Positions 38,012-46,954 of a DNA stretch of 64,000 bases are shown in pieces. How positions within the stretch are numbered: position 1 is the stretch's first letter; every line of letters starts with the position of its first letter. Source of the stretch: Stutzerimonas nosocomialis (GTDB lineage Bacteria > Pseudomonadota > Gammaproteobacteria > Pseudomonadales > Pseudomonadaceae); the NCBI RefSeq assembly GCF_005876855.1, contig NZ_QLAE01000009.1, positions 62,001 to 126,000 of the forward strand. Direction: 5' to 3'. The position numbers were made by a program, and so were the translations under genes. A model generated the notes under the pieces. That model ran no database searches. It was not told the origin of the DNA and saw only the letters and a program-made list of their open reading frames with translations.

Positions 38012-38107
38012 GCTGGAAGCCTGAAGCGGGAAGCCACGCCGAACCGCTTCAAGCTTCCGGCTTATAACTTCCAGGGCGTAGGGTGGATGACGCGCAGCTC
38101 ATCCACC
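38012..38107. repeat. Two inverted-repeat elements between bioB and bioF
   Basis: CTGGAAG (38012-38018) pairs with CTTCCAG (38068-38074), with inner AAGC/GCTT pairs, around a tract of GAAGC-type repeats. Immediately after, GGTGGATGA (38082-38090) pairs perfectly with TCATCCACC (38099-38107). The second hairpin is of the GGTGGAT...ATCCACC kind scattered between genes in many pseudomonads. It could fold in the bioB-bioF transcript and lower bioF expression. Confidence 0.7.
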
Positions 38108-38114
38108 ATGGGCA

Positions 38115-39170
38115 TCAGGCGGTGGCGTCGTAGAACAGCTTCGAATCGCGCTGCTCCACCAGGGCCTGCTCGATGGCGGCCTGGTGCACTTCGTCGTCGT
38201 GCTCCTCGCGGGCCTCGGGCTGGATGCCCAGGCGCTTGAACAGCAGCATGTCCTTGTCGGCCTGCGGGTTGCCGGTGGTCAGCAGCTTCTCGCCGTAGAA
38301 GATCGAATTGGCACCGGCGAAGAAGGCCAGCGCCTGCATCTGCTCGTTCATCTGCTCGCGGCCGGCCGACAGGCGCACATGGGATTTCGGCATCATGATT
38401 CGCGCCACGGCGAGCATGCGGATGAAATCGAAGGGGTCGACGTCCTGCTCGTCGGCCAGCGGCGTGCCCTTGACCTTCACCAGCATGTTGATCGGCACCG
38501 ACTCGGGATGCTCGGGCAGGTTGGCCAGCTGGATCAGGAGGCCGGCGCGATCGTTCAGCGACTCGCCCATGCCGAGGATGCCGCCGGAGCAGATCTTCAT
38601 GCCCGCGTCACGCACGTAGCTCAGCGTCTCCAGACGATCGGCGTAGGTGCGGGTGGTGATGATGTTGCCGTAGAACTCAGGCGAGGTATCGAGGTTGTGG
38701 TTGTAGTAGTCCAGCCCCGCTGCGGCCAGTGCCTTGGTCTGCTCCTGGTCGAGCTTGCCGAGGGTCATGCAGGTTTCCAGGCCCAGCGCCTTCACGCCTT
38801 CGACCATCTTCAGGACGTAGGGCATGTCCTTGGCGGACGGATGCTTCCAGGCCGCGCCCATGCAGAAGCGGGTCGAGCCGATGGCCTTGGCTTCGGCCGC
38901 GGCCTTGAGCACCTTCTCCACCTCCATCAGCTTTTCCTTGTCCAGGCCGGTGTTGTAGTGGCCGGACTGCGGGCAGTACTTGCAGTCTTCGGGACAGGCG
39001 CCGGTCTTGATCGACAGCAGGGTGGACACCTGCACGCGGTTGGCATCGAAGTGCTGACGATGGACGGTCTGCGCATGGAACAGCAGATCGTTGAAGGGCT
39101 GCTCGAACAGCGCCTTGACCTCATCGAGGCGCCAATCGTGGCGCAGGGCGGAAGCGGAAGTGGCGCTCAT
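38115..39170 (-). CDS. bioB: Biotin synthase
   Basis: Radical-SAM enzyme that inserts sulfur into dethiobiotin. The 351-residue protein has the radical-SAM cluster [11 protein letters not shown] (Cys at about 54, 58 and 61), SAM-binding [11 protein letters not shown] and [11 protein letters not shown], plus the expected second-cluster ligands; the length is normal. The ATG at 39170 follows AAGGA at six to seven bases. The frame stays open upstream through the comF leader but that part is not coding. First gene of the biotin cluster, divergent from comF. Confidence 0.96.
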   Translation of the reverse strand: MSATSASALRHDWRLDEVKALFEQPFNDLLFHAQTVHRQHFDANRVQVSTLLSIKTGACPEDCKYCPQSGHYNTGLDKEKLMEVEKVLKAAAEAKAIGSTRFCMGAAWKHPSAKDMPYVLKMVEGVKALGLETCMTLGKLDQEQTKALAAAGLDYYNHNLDTSPEFYGNIITTRTYADRLETLSYVRDAGMKICSGGILGMGESLNDRAGLLIQLANLPEHPESVPINMLVKVKGTPLADEQDVDPFDFIRMLAVARIMMPKSHVRLSAGREQMNEQMQALAFFAGANSIFYGEKLLTTGNPQADKDMLLFKRLGIQPEAREEHDDEVHQAAIEQALVEQRDSKLFYDATA

Positions 39171-39255
39171 GGGCAGTCCTTGTAATAGAGTGGTGCCTGA
39201 CACGGATGCGAAATGGTTAGCCAACCCCGACAGGCTGTCAACCAGGAATGGAATC

Positions 39256-39963
39256 ATGGTGAACAACTGGCTAAATAATGAACACTTCTGCCTGCTGTGC
39301 GACGAACCGAGCGAAGCCGGCCAGGCCCTGTGCAGTCCTTGCGAGGCCGACCTCCCCTGGCTCGGCGGCCGCTGTGCGATCTGCGCGCTGCCCTTGCCCA
39401 CCCGTGGGCTGGCGTGCGGCGCCTGCCTCAAGCGCCCGCCGGCTTTCGATCACGTCGAGGTGCCATGGCGCTTCGCCTTTCCGGTCGATGCGCTGATCAC
39501 CCGCTTCAAGCACCAGGCACGCTGGCCGCTCGGCCGTCTGCTGGCGCAGCGCCTGGGACTGCACCTGAGCCACGCCTTCGACGAGGGGCTGGCGCGGCCG
39601 GATGCACTGCTGCCGGTCCCGCTGTCGCACAAGCGCCTGCGCGAGCGCGGCTTCAACCAGGCGCAGATGCTGGCCGGCTGGCTGGGCCGTTCGCTGGACA
39701 TCGAGGTCGACGAACACTCGCTGGTACGCACCCAGGACACCGCCTCGCAACAGCAGCTCGACGCCGCGGCGCGCCGGCGCAACCTTCGCCAGGCCTTCGC
39801 GCTGGGTTCGGCCGGGACGATACGGGGTCGCCACCTCGCGCTGGTCGACGACGTGCTGACCACCGGCGCGACCGCCGAGGCGCTGGCGCGGCTGCTCAAG
39901 CGCGCCGGCGCCGCCCGGGTGGATGTCTACTGCCTGGCCCGCACGCCGAAACCGGGCGACTGA
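39256..39963 (+). CDS. comF: ComF family phosphoribosyltransferase-like protein
   Basis: A 235-residue ComF protein. An N-terminal zinc-ribbon-like region has paired cysteines (CLLCDEP, CSPC, CAICALP, CGACLK). The C-terminal phosphoribosyltransferase-type domain (about 120-230) contains [10 protein letters not shown] and the PRPP loop [13 protein letters not shown]. In naturally transformable bacteria ComF is needed for DNA uptake, probably converting incoming single-stranded DNA. The ATG at 39256 gives the usual short N-terminus; the long upstream frame overlaps bioB and is discarded. Confidence 0.9.
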   Translation: MVNNWLNNEHFCLLCDEPSEAGQALCSPCEADLPWLGGRCAICALPLPTRGLACGACLKRPPAFDHVEVPWRFAFPVDALITRFKHQARWPLGRLLAQRLGLHLSHAFDEGLARPDALLPVPLSHKRLRERGFNQAQMLAGWLGRSLDIEVDEHSLVRTQDTASQQQLDAAARRRNLRQAFALGSAGTIRGRHLALVDDVLTTGATAEALARLLKRAGAARVDVYCLARTPKPGD

Positions 39964-40053
39964 GCCGCCCCTGAACGGCAGTGCCTGGATGCACCGCGGT
40001 TGTGCAAACATCTGGTTGCAATACACTGACCGGCCACGCCCGCGGAGACGCCC

Positions 40054-41028
40054 ATGTCCCATCCCTTCGATACCCTCACGCCCGACCTGGTACTCGACGC
40101 GGTGGAGAGCCTCGGCTACCTCAGCGATGCCCGGGTACTCGCGCTCAACAGCTACGAGAACCGCGTCTATCAGGTCGGCATCGAGGACGAAACGCCGCTG
40201 ATCGCCAAGTTCTATCGCCCCGGGCGCTGGAGCGACGAGGCCATCCTCGAGGAGCATCGCTTCAGCCTGGAGCTGGCCGAGCGCGAGGTGCCGGTGGTCG
40301 CACCGCTCATGCGCGATGGGCAATCACTGTTCGAGCACGCCGGGTTCCGCTTCACGCTGTTTCCCCGACGCGGAGGCCGCGCACCGGAGCCGGGCAACCT
40401 GGACCAGCTCTATCGTCTCGGCCAGCTGCTGGGCCGGTTGCACGCGGTGGGCTCCGCGCGGCCCTTCGAGCATCGCGAAAGCCTGCTGCCGCGCCATTTC
40501 GGCCATGACTCGCTCGCCACCCTGCTCGACGGCAACTTCGTCCCCGCCAGCCTGCGCCCGGCCTACGCGTCGGTCGCCCGGGACCTGCTCGCCCGCATCG
40601 ACGAGGTCTTCGCGGCCACGCCGTACACGCCGATCCGCCTGCACGGCGACCTGCATCCCGGCAACATCCTCGGGCGGGACGATGCCTTCTATCTCGTCGA
40701 CATGGACGACTGCCGGATGGGCCCGGCGGTGCAGGACCTCTGGATGATGCTCGCCGGCGAGCGCCACGAGCGCATGAGCCAGCTGGCGGAACTGGTTGAG
40801 GGCTATCAGGAGTTTCACGACTTCTCGCCGCGCGAACTGCCACTGATCGAAGCGCTGCGGGCGCTGCGACTGCTGCACTACAGCGCCTGGCTGGCGCGCC
40901 GCTGGGACGATCCGGCCTTCCCGATGAGCTTTCCCTGGTTCGGCAGCGAACGTTACTGGGGCGACCAGGTGCTGATCCTGCGCGAACAGCTCTCGGCACT
41001 GGCCGAAGAACCGCTGAAGTTGTTCTAG
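40054..41028 (+). CDS. srkA: Stress-response serine/threonine kinase, SrkA/YihE family
   Basis: A 324-residue APH-fold kinase. The N-terminus has VLALNSYENRVYQVGIED (ATP-binding strand loop). The catalytic loop is RLHGDLHPGNILG and the metal-binding DMDDCRMGP follows. Length and motifs match the SrkA (RdoA/YihE) family, which in E. coli counters envelope-stress and MazF-dependent death. It is a monocistronic-looking gene downstream of comF. Confidence 0.92.
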   Translation: MSHPFDTLTPDLVLDAVESLGYLSDARVLALNSYENRVYQVGIEDETPLIAKFYRPGRWSDEAILEEHRFSLELAEREVPVVAPLMRDGQSLFEHAGFRFTLFPRRGGRAPEPGNLDQLYRLGQLLGRLHAVGSARPFEHRESLLPRHFGHDSLATLLDGNFVPASLRPAYASVARDLLARIDEVFAATPYTPIRLHGDLHPGNILGRDDAFYLVDMDDCRMGPAVQDLWMMLAGERHERMSQLAELVEGYQEFHDFSPRELPLIEALRALRLLHYSAWLARRWDDPAFPMSFPWFGSERYWGDQVLILREQLSALAEEPLKLF

Positions 41029-41154
41029 CGGGGGCGCCTCGCTGGGCACGCCTGGTGGAGCGGCGTCTGGAAGGCAAACAGCGGGAGCACGCGAAGGTGC
41101 TGGAGAAGGCAGGCTCAGGCCTGGATCGCGACAGGTTCGACCGAACCCTGGAGC

Positions 41155-41191
41155 GGAAAGAAGCGCCTGCGCATCGATTGCGGCAGGCGCT
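41155..41191 (-). terminator. Intrinsic terminator of the small secreted-protein gene
   Basis: Stem AGCGCCTGC/GCAGGCGCT (41162-41170 and 41183-41191) with a 12-base loop, followed on the minus strand by TTCTTTCC, just after the stop at 41198. Confidence 0.7.
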
Positions 41192-41197
41192 CGGAAA

Positions 41198-41542
41198 TCA
41201 GTTCTGGTAACCCTCGCCCGTGCAGCCCAGGCAGCGCACGAACGCCGCCTTGCCCGGCTCGACCACCAGTGCCTTGCCGGCTTCGCCGACGTTGCCGCCC
41301 AGCGCGGTGAACGGCAGGCTGACCAGGAACGCGCCGGCACCGATGACGGTAGCGCCGATCAGCAGCGGACGGGCGATCAGCAGGTCGCCGATCATGGAGA
41401 AGGCCTTGGGCGCCTCGACGGTGTACATCGGATCGCCGCTGGCGTTCTGGGGAGCGTTCACCACTTCTGCCGCCTGGGCCGGCAGTGCCATCAGGCCAGT
41501 GGTCAGTGCCAAGACAACGGCGGTCGAGCGGAACAGTTTCAT
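41198..41542 (-). CDS. Small secreted/membrane protein, conserved in pseudomonads
   Basis: A 114-residue protein with a signal peptide (cleavage after PAQA, about residue 24). The central hydrophobic glycine/alanine-rich hairpin is [20 protein letters not shown] followed by [14 protein letters not shown], and the C-terminus holds two cysteines ([12 protein letters not shown]). The ATG at 41542 follows AAGGA at seven bases; the longer frame is not used. Similar proteins are sometimes labelled multidrug transporter in databases, a name this sequence does not support. Function unknown. Confidence 0.75.
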   Translation of the reverse strand: MKLFRSTAVVLALTTGLMALPAQAAEVVNAPQNASGDPMYTVEAPKAFSMIGDLLIARPLLIGATVIGAGAFLVSLPFTALGGNVGEAGKALVVEPGKAAFVRCLGCTGEGYQN

Positions 41543-41675
41543 GGTGTGGTCCTTCAGCTGTGCAGAGCGTGGCGATGAGTTGTAGTGCCGCCAACTATAA
41601 CAGCGGCGCACGGCTTACCAACGTGAACGCCGTCAACGACCGGACGGGAAAATCGGCCATCGATCGCCTTTCCCC

Positions 41676-42488
41676 TCAGCGCTGGCAACGCGCGCAATAC
41701 ACGCTGGCGCGTTGTCCCAGGCGGATTTCGCGCAGCGTCCCGCCGCAGGTCTTGCACAGTTCCCCGCCTCGTCCATAGACGAACAGCTCCTGCTGGAAGT
41801 AGCCGGGCTTGCCGTCGCCCCCGACGAAATCGCGCAGCGTGGTGCCGCCGCGCTCGATGGCCATCGCCAAGATCCGTTTGATCTCCACGGCCAGCTTCAG
41901 GTAGCGCGCCTTCGAGATGCTGCCGGCTGGCCGCCGCGGGTCGATGCCGGCGGCGAACAGCGCCTCGCTCGCGTAGATGTTGCCGACGCCCACCACCACC
42001 GCGTTGTCCATGATGAACGGCTTGACCGCCATGCTGCGCCCGCGCGACAGCCGGTACAGGCGATCGCCGTCGAAGGCCTCGCCGAGCGGTTCCGGGCCGA
42101 GCCCGGCGATCAGGACGTGGGCGTGGGGGTCGTCGCTCCAGAGCAGCGCACCGAAGCGGCGCGGATCGGTGTAGCGCAGCGCCATGCCCGAATCGAGCAG
42201 CACGTCGACATGGTCGTGCTTGCCGACCGCGAGCGACGGGTCGACCAGGCGCAGGCTGCCGGACATCCCCAGATGGGCGATCAGGGTGCCCTGCTCCGCG
42301 TGGATCAACAGGTACTTGGCGCGCCGCTCGACCGACTCGATGCGCTGGCCGGAGAGGCGCACGTCCAGGTCCTCGGGAATCGCCCAGCGCAGGCGGCGCT
42401 CGCGCACGATCACGCGGCTGACGCGGTGGCCGAGCAGGTGCGGCTCGATGCCGCGGCGGGTGGTTTCGACTTCGGGTAGTTCAGGCAT
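41676..42488 (-). CDS. mutM: Formamidopyrimidine-DNA glycosylase (Fpg)
   Basis: Base-excision repair enzyme that removes 8-oxoguanine and formamidopyrimidines and nicks the strand. The 270-residue protein starts [12 protein letters not shown], with the catalytic N-terminal Pro and Glu2 exposed after Met removal. It has RAKYLLIH (catalytic Lys region), the H2TH motif and [21 protein letters not shown]-terminal zinc finger is formed by CKTC and CARC. All key residues are present. Confidence 0.96.
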   Translation of the reverse strand: MPELPEVETTRRGIEPHLLGHRVSRVIVRERRLRWAIPEDLDVRLSGQRIESVERRAKYLLIHAEQGTLIAHLGMSGSLRLVDPSLAVGKHDHVDVLLDSGMALRYTDPRRFGALLWSDDPHAHVLIAGLGPEPLGEAFDGDRLYRLSRGRSMAVKPFIMDNAVVVGVGNIYASEALFAAGIDPRRPAGSISKARYLKLAVEIKRILAMAIERGGTTLRDFVGGDGKPGYFQQELFVYGRGGELCKTCGGTLREIRLGQRASVYCARCQR

Positions 42489-42557
42489 GGCAAACGGAGC
42501 GTGGGGAATGCGGGCGGCTACCCTAGCAGGAACGCCACCGGCCGACGAGGCGCGGCA

Positions 42558-43424
42558 CTAGGCCACGCCGAGTTCGCGGATGCTGTCCTTGAGGTTGAGG
42601 AAGTCGTATTCCGACAGGCCCACGTATTCGAGCACCAGCTGGGAAATGTGCGCCCACTCGTGGTCCTCTTCCTGCCCGCCGAGCACGCGGTGGCAGGCAC
42701 AGATGTGCTCGGCCATCTTGAGGATCGCCAGCAGCGTCTTGAGCTGGGCATCGCGCCCCGAATCGTCGACGAACAGCGACCAGGCGTTGTGGTGATTGGC
42801 GATCGCGTCGCACAGCCGCAGCGGCAGGTTCCAGGACTTGGCGGTGAAGTAGCCGACCACCGCGTGGTTGGTGTTGAGCACGCGGTTCTCGACATCGACG
42901 ATGCGCTGTTCGGCGCAGCAGCTGGCATAGGCTTCTTCGAGCACGCCCATGTAGTTGGGGAAGCGCTTGAGCATCAGCGGAATGCCGCAGTCGTGGAACA
43001 GCCCGAGGGTATAGGCCTCGTCGGGGGCCTGGTAGCCGATCCGCTTGGCCAGGGTCAGGCTGGTCATGGCCACGTCCTGGGCGGTGTCCCAGAAGCGGTT
43101 GAGGGTGACGATGGTCTCGTCGCTCATCTCGCCCTTGATCGACTGGGCGTTGATCAGGTTGATCACCGAGTCGCAGCCCAGCAGGTTGACCGCCTGCTGG
43201 ATCGAGGCGATGCGGTTGGACAGCTCGAAGAAACGCGAATTGACGATCTTCAGCAGCGCCCCGGAAAGCCCCGGGTCCTGGCTGATCAGGCGGGCGATGA
43301 TCTTGAGGTCCGGAACCGGCATCACCTGTTCCATCTGCAGGTCCACCAGGATCTGCGGCTGAGGCGGCACGCTGATTCCCTGCAACACGTGGCGGATCTG
43401 CTCCGCGGTTAATTCGACGGCCAT
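42558..43424 (-). CDS. HDOD-domain signalling protein
   Basis: A 288-residue single-domain HDOD protein (about residues 20-220). Diagnostic blocks are ISQDPGLSGALLKIVNSRFF, IASIQQAVNLLGCDSVINL, LFHDCGIPLML and NTNHAVVGYFTAKSWNLP. HDOD proteins lack the full HD phosphohydrolase site and act in signalling, motility or competence. The start at 43424 (MAVELTAEQIRHVL) was preferred to a longer form nine codons upstream. It lies between mutM on its own strand and the divergent PfpI gene. Confidence 0.87.
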   Translation of the reverse strand: MAVELTAEQIRHVLQGISVPPQPQILVDLQMEQVMPVPDLKIIARLISQDPGLSGALLKIVNSRFFELSNRIASIQQAVNLLGCDSVINLINAQSIKGEMSDETIVTLNRFWDTAQDVAMTSLTLAKRIGYQAPDEAYTLGLFHDCGIPLMLKRFPNYMGVLEEAYASCCAEQRIVDVENRVLNTNHAVVGYFTAKSWNLPLRLCDAIANHHNAWSLFVDDSGRDAQLKTLLAILKMAEHICACHRVLGGQEEDHEWAHISQLVLEYVGLSEYDFLNLKDSIRELGVA

Positions 43425-43557
43425 GGCAACGACTCGAGGGAGAGAAGGCAATAGGCCATCCTGTGGCCGGAGCGAAACTTTGGCCGAGAAGGTGGTCGGA
43501 TTTCAAGAGAGCGGCGCCAAAAGGCGTGTCCTTTTTTGTTACCGAGGAGGAGATAAC

Positions 43558-44100
43558 ATGGCCAATGAAATCGCGGGTAAACGTGTCGCCATCTTGGTCA
43601 CCGACGGCTTCGAACAGGCCGAGCTGACCGGGCCGAAGGAGGCGCTCGAGAAAGCCGGCGCCAAGGCCGAGATCATTTCCGCCAAGGGCGGCAAGGTCAC
43701 CGGCTGGAACCACACCACGCCGGCGGACGAGTTTCCGGTGGACAACACCTTCGACAGCATCCGCGTCGAAGACTACGACGCCATCCTGCTGCCCGGCGGC
43801 GTGGTCAATTCCGACACCATCCGCACCGACGAGATGGCCCAGGAGCTGGTCCGCGACGCGGCCCGCGCCGGCAAGACCATCGCGGTGATCTGCCATGGCG
43901 GCTGGCTGCTGATTTCCGCCGACCTGGTCAAGGGCAAGCGCATGACCAGCTGGCCGTCGCTGACCGACGACCTGAAGAACGCCGGCGCCAACTGGGTAGA
44001 CGAGCAGGTGGTGGTCGACGGCAACCTGATCAGCAGCCGCAAACCGGACGACATCCCCGCCTTCAGCCAGGCCCTGATCGACGCACTGGCAGCGGCCTGA
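43558..44100 (+). CDS. pfpI: DJ-1/PfpI family protein (YhbO-like deglycase or protease)
   Basis: A 180-residue class I glutamine-amidotransferase-like protein. It has VAILVTDGFEQAELTGPKEA with the conserved Glu, YDAILLPGGV, and the nucleophile elbow AVICHGGW (Cys at about 113) followed by the catalytic His. Relatives deglycate glyoxal-damaged proteins and nucleic acids or act as stress proteases. A very strong ribosome-binding site (GAGGAGGAGA) sets the ATG at 43558, suggesting high expression. Confidence 0.9.
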   Translation: MANEIAGKRVAILVTDGFEQAELTGPKEALEKAGAKAEIISAKGGKVTGWNHTTPADEFPVDNTFDSIRVEDYDAILLPGGVVNSDTIRTDEMAQELVRDAARAGKTIAVICHGGWLLISADLVKGKRMTSWPSLTDDLKNAGANWVDEQVVVDGNLISSRKPDDIPAFSQALIDALAAA

Positions 44101-44218
44101 GCCCCCACCCACTCCTTCCGGCCCGTGCTGCCGAGGCGGCCTCAGAAGCCGCCCGCAGCCGGTGCCTGGTGCCTATGGCTTTAGCCTATAATCCCGCCCC
44201 TTTTGCCGGAGCGCCTTA

Positions 44219-45415
44219 ATGACACTGCCCAGCCTGCGCCTCAAAGCCAACGCCGACCGTCGCCTGCGCGCCGGCCACCTGTGGGTCTACAGCAACGAGA
44301 TCGACACCGCGGTGACCCCGCTCAACGCCTTCCCGGCCGGGGCCCAGGCGGTGCTCGAAGCCGCGGGCGGGCGACCACTGGGCATCGTCGGCGTGTCGCC
44401 GAACAATCTGATCTGCGCGCGCCTGCTGTCGCGCGACCTCAAGCACAGCCTCGACAAGTCGCTGCTGGTGCACCGGATCAAGGTGGCGCTGTCGTTGCGC
44501 GAACGGCTGTTCGACCAGCCCTGCTACCGCCTGGTCTATGGCGACTCCGACCTGCTGCCCGGCCTGGTGGTCGATCGCTTCCACGACATCCTGGTGGTGC
44601 AGCTCGCCTCGGCCACCATGGAGCAGCACCGCGAGGCCGTCCTCGAAGCCCTGGTGCAGGTACTCAAGCCACGCGGCGTGCTGTGGAAGAACGACTCCAG
44701 CGCGCGCGACGCCGAAGGGCTCGAACGCTACGTCGACACCGCCTTCGGCGTGGTCCCCGAGTGGGTCGCGCTGGAAGAGAACGGCGTGAAGTTCGAGGCC
44801 CCGGTGATGCAGGGCCAGAAGACCGGCTGGTTCTATGACCACCGCATGAACCGCGCGCGCCTGGCGCCCTACGTCAAGGGCAAGCGCGTGCTCGACCTGT
44901 TCAGCTACATCGGTGGCTGGGGCGTGCAGGCGGCCGCCTTCGGCGCGACCGAAGTGATGTGCGTCGACGCCTCGGCCTTCGCCCTCGATGGCGTCGAGCG
45001 CAACGCCACCCTCAATGGCGTCGCCGAGCGTCTGGTCAGCGTCGAGGGCGACGTGTTCGAGGCGATCAAGGAACTCAAGGCGGCCGAAGAACGCTTCGAC
45101 GTGGTCATCGCCGACCCGCCCGCCTTCATCAAGCGCAAGAAGGACCTGAAGAACGGCGAAGCGGCCTATCGTCGCCTCAACGAGCAGGCCATGCGCCTGC
45201 TGAGCAAGGACGGGGTCCTGGTGAGCGCGTCGTGCTCCATGCACCTGCCCGAGGACGACCTGCAGAACATCCTGCTCTCCAGCGCCCGCCACCTGGACCG
45301 CAACATCCAGCTGCTCGAGCGCGGTGCCCAGGGCCCGGACCACCCGGTGCACCCCGCGATTCCCGAGACGCGCTACATCAAGAGCCTCACCTGCCGCCTG
45401 CTGCCCAACAGCTGA
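44219..45415 (+). CDS. rlmI: Class I SAM-dependent rRNA methyltransferase, RlmI-like
   Basis: Predicted to methylate a cytosine of 23S rRNA. The 398-residue protein has an N-terminal PUA-like RNA-binding domain (LKANADRRLRAGHLWVYSNE), a central domain, and a Rossmann methyltransferase domain. Motifs: GQKTGWFYDHRMNR, VLDLFSYIGGWGVQAAAFGA (SAM motif I) and VVIADPPAFIKRKKDLK. RlmI normally carries its catalytic Cys in SCSMHL, here ASCSMHLPEDDL. A consensus -10 TATAAT lies at 44187-44192 without a recognisable -35. Confidence 0.9.
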   Translation: MTLPSLRLKANADRRLRAGHLWVYSNEIDTAVTPLNAFPAGAQAVLEAAGGRPLGIVGVSPNNLICARLLSRDLKHSLDKSLLVHRIKVALSLRERLFDQPCYRLVYGDSDLLPGLVVDRFHDILVVQLASATMEQHREAVLEALVQVLKPRGVLWKNDSSARDAEGLERYVDTAFGVVPEWVALEENGVKFEAPVMQGQKTGWFYDHRMNRARLAPYVKGKRVLDLFSYIGGWGVQAAAFGATEVMCVDASAFALDGVERNATLNGVAERLVSVEGDVFEAIKELKAAEERFDVVIADPPAFIKRKKDLKNGEAAYRRLNEQAMRLLSKDGVLVSASCSMHLPEDDLQNILLSSARHLDRNIQLLERGAQGPDHPVHPAIPETRYIKSLTCRLLPNS

Positions 45416-45586
45416 GCGCACCGCCAAGGCACAGCCCGGCGCCAGGCCGCACCAGCGGCAGGCATGGCGCCGGCCGCCCACCCGCCGGGCGGGTGTTACG
45501 CGTCCCTACACCGCCATGATGACCAGGGCGACTTCCCGACCGCCTAGAGCCCGCCGCAGAGCGCAGCACCGTGGATGAGGCACCCA

Positions 45587-45602
45587 TGGCCCGCTAATTG
45601 CT
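45587..45602 (+). promoter_or_regulatory. Sigma-54 (-24/-12) promoter of the polyamine-type ABC operon
   Basis: TGGCCC-GCTAA-TTGCT differs from the consensus TGGCAC-N5-TTGC(A/T) by one base and has the exact GG-N10-GC spacing. It lies 100 bases before the ATPase start. It implies activation by an enhancer-binding protein, as for nitrogen- or polyamine-responsive operons. No NtrC-type palindrome was recognised in the 170 bases upstream. Confidence 0.68.
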
Positions 45603-45702
45603 TTTCAACCTCGCTGATACTGCCGCTCCCAAATGAAGCAGGCAGACGCCTCAAATCGGGCCAGGCCAGACGCCGCGCCCCTGGAAAGGACCTAGCGGGG
45701 AT

Positions 45703-46821
45703 ATGGACGCACAGGCCGGTGGCACACCCTTCCTGCAATTCACCCACGTCAAGAAGACCTACGACCACAAGACCCTGGTGGTGAAGGATTTCAACCTCGA
45801 CGTCGCCCGTGGCGAGTTCATCACCCTGCTCGGCCCGTCCGGCTCGGGCAAGACCACCTGCCTGATGATGCTGGCAGGCTTCGAGGACGTGACCAGCGGC
45901 GAGATCCTCATCGACGGCCGTCCGGTCACCAGCATCGCCCCCTACCATCGCAACATCGGCATGGTGTTCCAGCAATACGCGCTGTTTCCCCACATGACCC
46001 TGCGCGAAAACCTCGCCTACCCGCTGAAGGTCCGCAAGAGACCGAAGGAGGAGATCCGCGCCAAGGTCGACGAATACCTCGCTCTGGTCGAGCTGCAGGC
46101 CTTCGGCAACCGATATCCCGCCCAGCTTTCCGGCGGCCAGCGCCAGCGCGTGGCACTGGCCCGCGCGCTGATCTTCTCCCCCGACATCGTGCTGATGGAC
46201 GAGCCGCTCGGGGCCCTGGACAAGAAGCTGCGCGAGCAGATGCAGTTCGAGATCAAGCGCCTGCACGAGCAGCTGGGCTTCACGGTGATCTACGTCACCC
46301 ATGACCAGACCGAAGCGCTGACCATGTCCGACCGCATCGCCGTCTTCAACCACGGCGTGGTGCAGCAGTGCGCCGCGCCCCACGTGCTCTACGAGCGCCC
46401 GGCCAACCTGTTCGTCGCCGACTTCATCGGCGAGAGCAACAAGCTCGGCGGCGTGATCGAGGCGGTCGGCGAGGACACCGTCACGGTGCGGCTGGCCGAC
46501 GGCGAGCAGGTCAGCAGCCTGAAAGTCGACTGCAGCGAAGTCGGCCAGCCGACCACCGTCTCGATCCGTCCGGAAAAGCTCACCTTCAGCGACCACCTGG
46601 GCAGCGCCGGCAACCGGGTCAAGGCGCGCTTCGTGACCCGTCATTACGTCGGCGAATACATCCGCTACCACTTCGAGACGACGACCGGCACCGAGCTGGT
46701 GGTCAAGAACATGAACGACCGCTCGGCGCCGCAGTTCAACGCCCGGCAGGAAGTGTCCCTGGCCTGGCTGCCGCATGACAGCCAGGCCCTCGACGGCGCA
46801 CCGGCACCCGCGCCCGTCTAG
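45703..46821 (+). CDS. ABC transporter ATPase, spermidine/putrescine (PotA) type
   Basis: A 372-residue ATPase of the polyamine/opine/2-aminoethylphosphonate importer class. Walker A GPSGSGKTT, Q-loop FQQYALFPHMT, signature LSGGQRQRVALARAL, Walker B IVLMDEPLGALD and H-loop VTHDQTEAL are all intact. A C-terminal TOBE regulatory domain (about 285-365) includes TVSIRPEKL. First gene of a four-gene operon (ATPase, binding protein, two permeases) behind a sigma-54 promoter. Confidence 0.92.
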   Translation: MDAQAGGTPFLQFTHVKKTYDHKTLVVKDFNLDVARGEFITLLGPSGSGKTTCLMMLAGFEDVTSGEILIDGRPVTSIAPYHRNIGMVFQQYALFPHMTLRENLAYPLKVRKRPKEEIRAKVDEYLALVELQAFGNRYPAQLSGGQRQRVALARALIFSPDIVLMDEPLGALDKKLREQMQFEIKRLHEQLGFTVIYVTHDQTEALTMSDRIAVFNHGVVQQCAAPHVLYERPANLFVADFIGESNKLGGVIEAVGEDTVTVRLADGEQVSSLKVDCSEVGQPTTVSIRPEKLTFSDHLGSAGNRVKARFVTRHYVGEYIRYHFETTTGTELVVKNMNDRSAPQFNARQEVSLAWLPHDSQALDGAPAPAPV

Positions 46822-46954
46822 AGCAGGCAGCAAGCGTCGGCCCGAACGGGCCGCGTGGAGAGCAGGCGGCAAGGCATCGCCAGGCAGTGAATCGACGATG
46901 CACAGCGGACCCTGAGCAAGCGCGAACACCCACTGAACGGACGGAGCATCACCC

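Noticed and set aside
39214-39244. Inverted repeat TGGTTA...TCAACCA in the bioB-comF gap considered as a BirA operator
   Set aside because: The half-sites face the opposite way from the BirA box (AACC...GGTT inward) and match it poorly; it may be chance.
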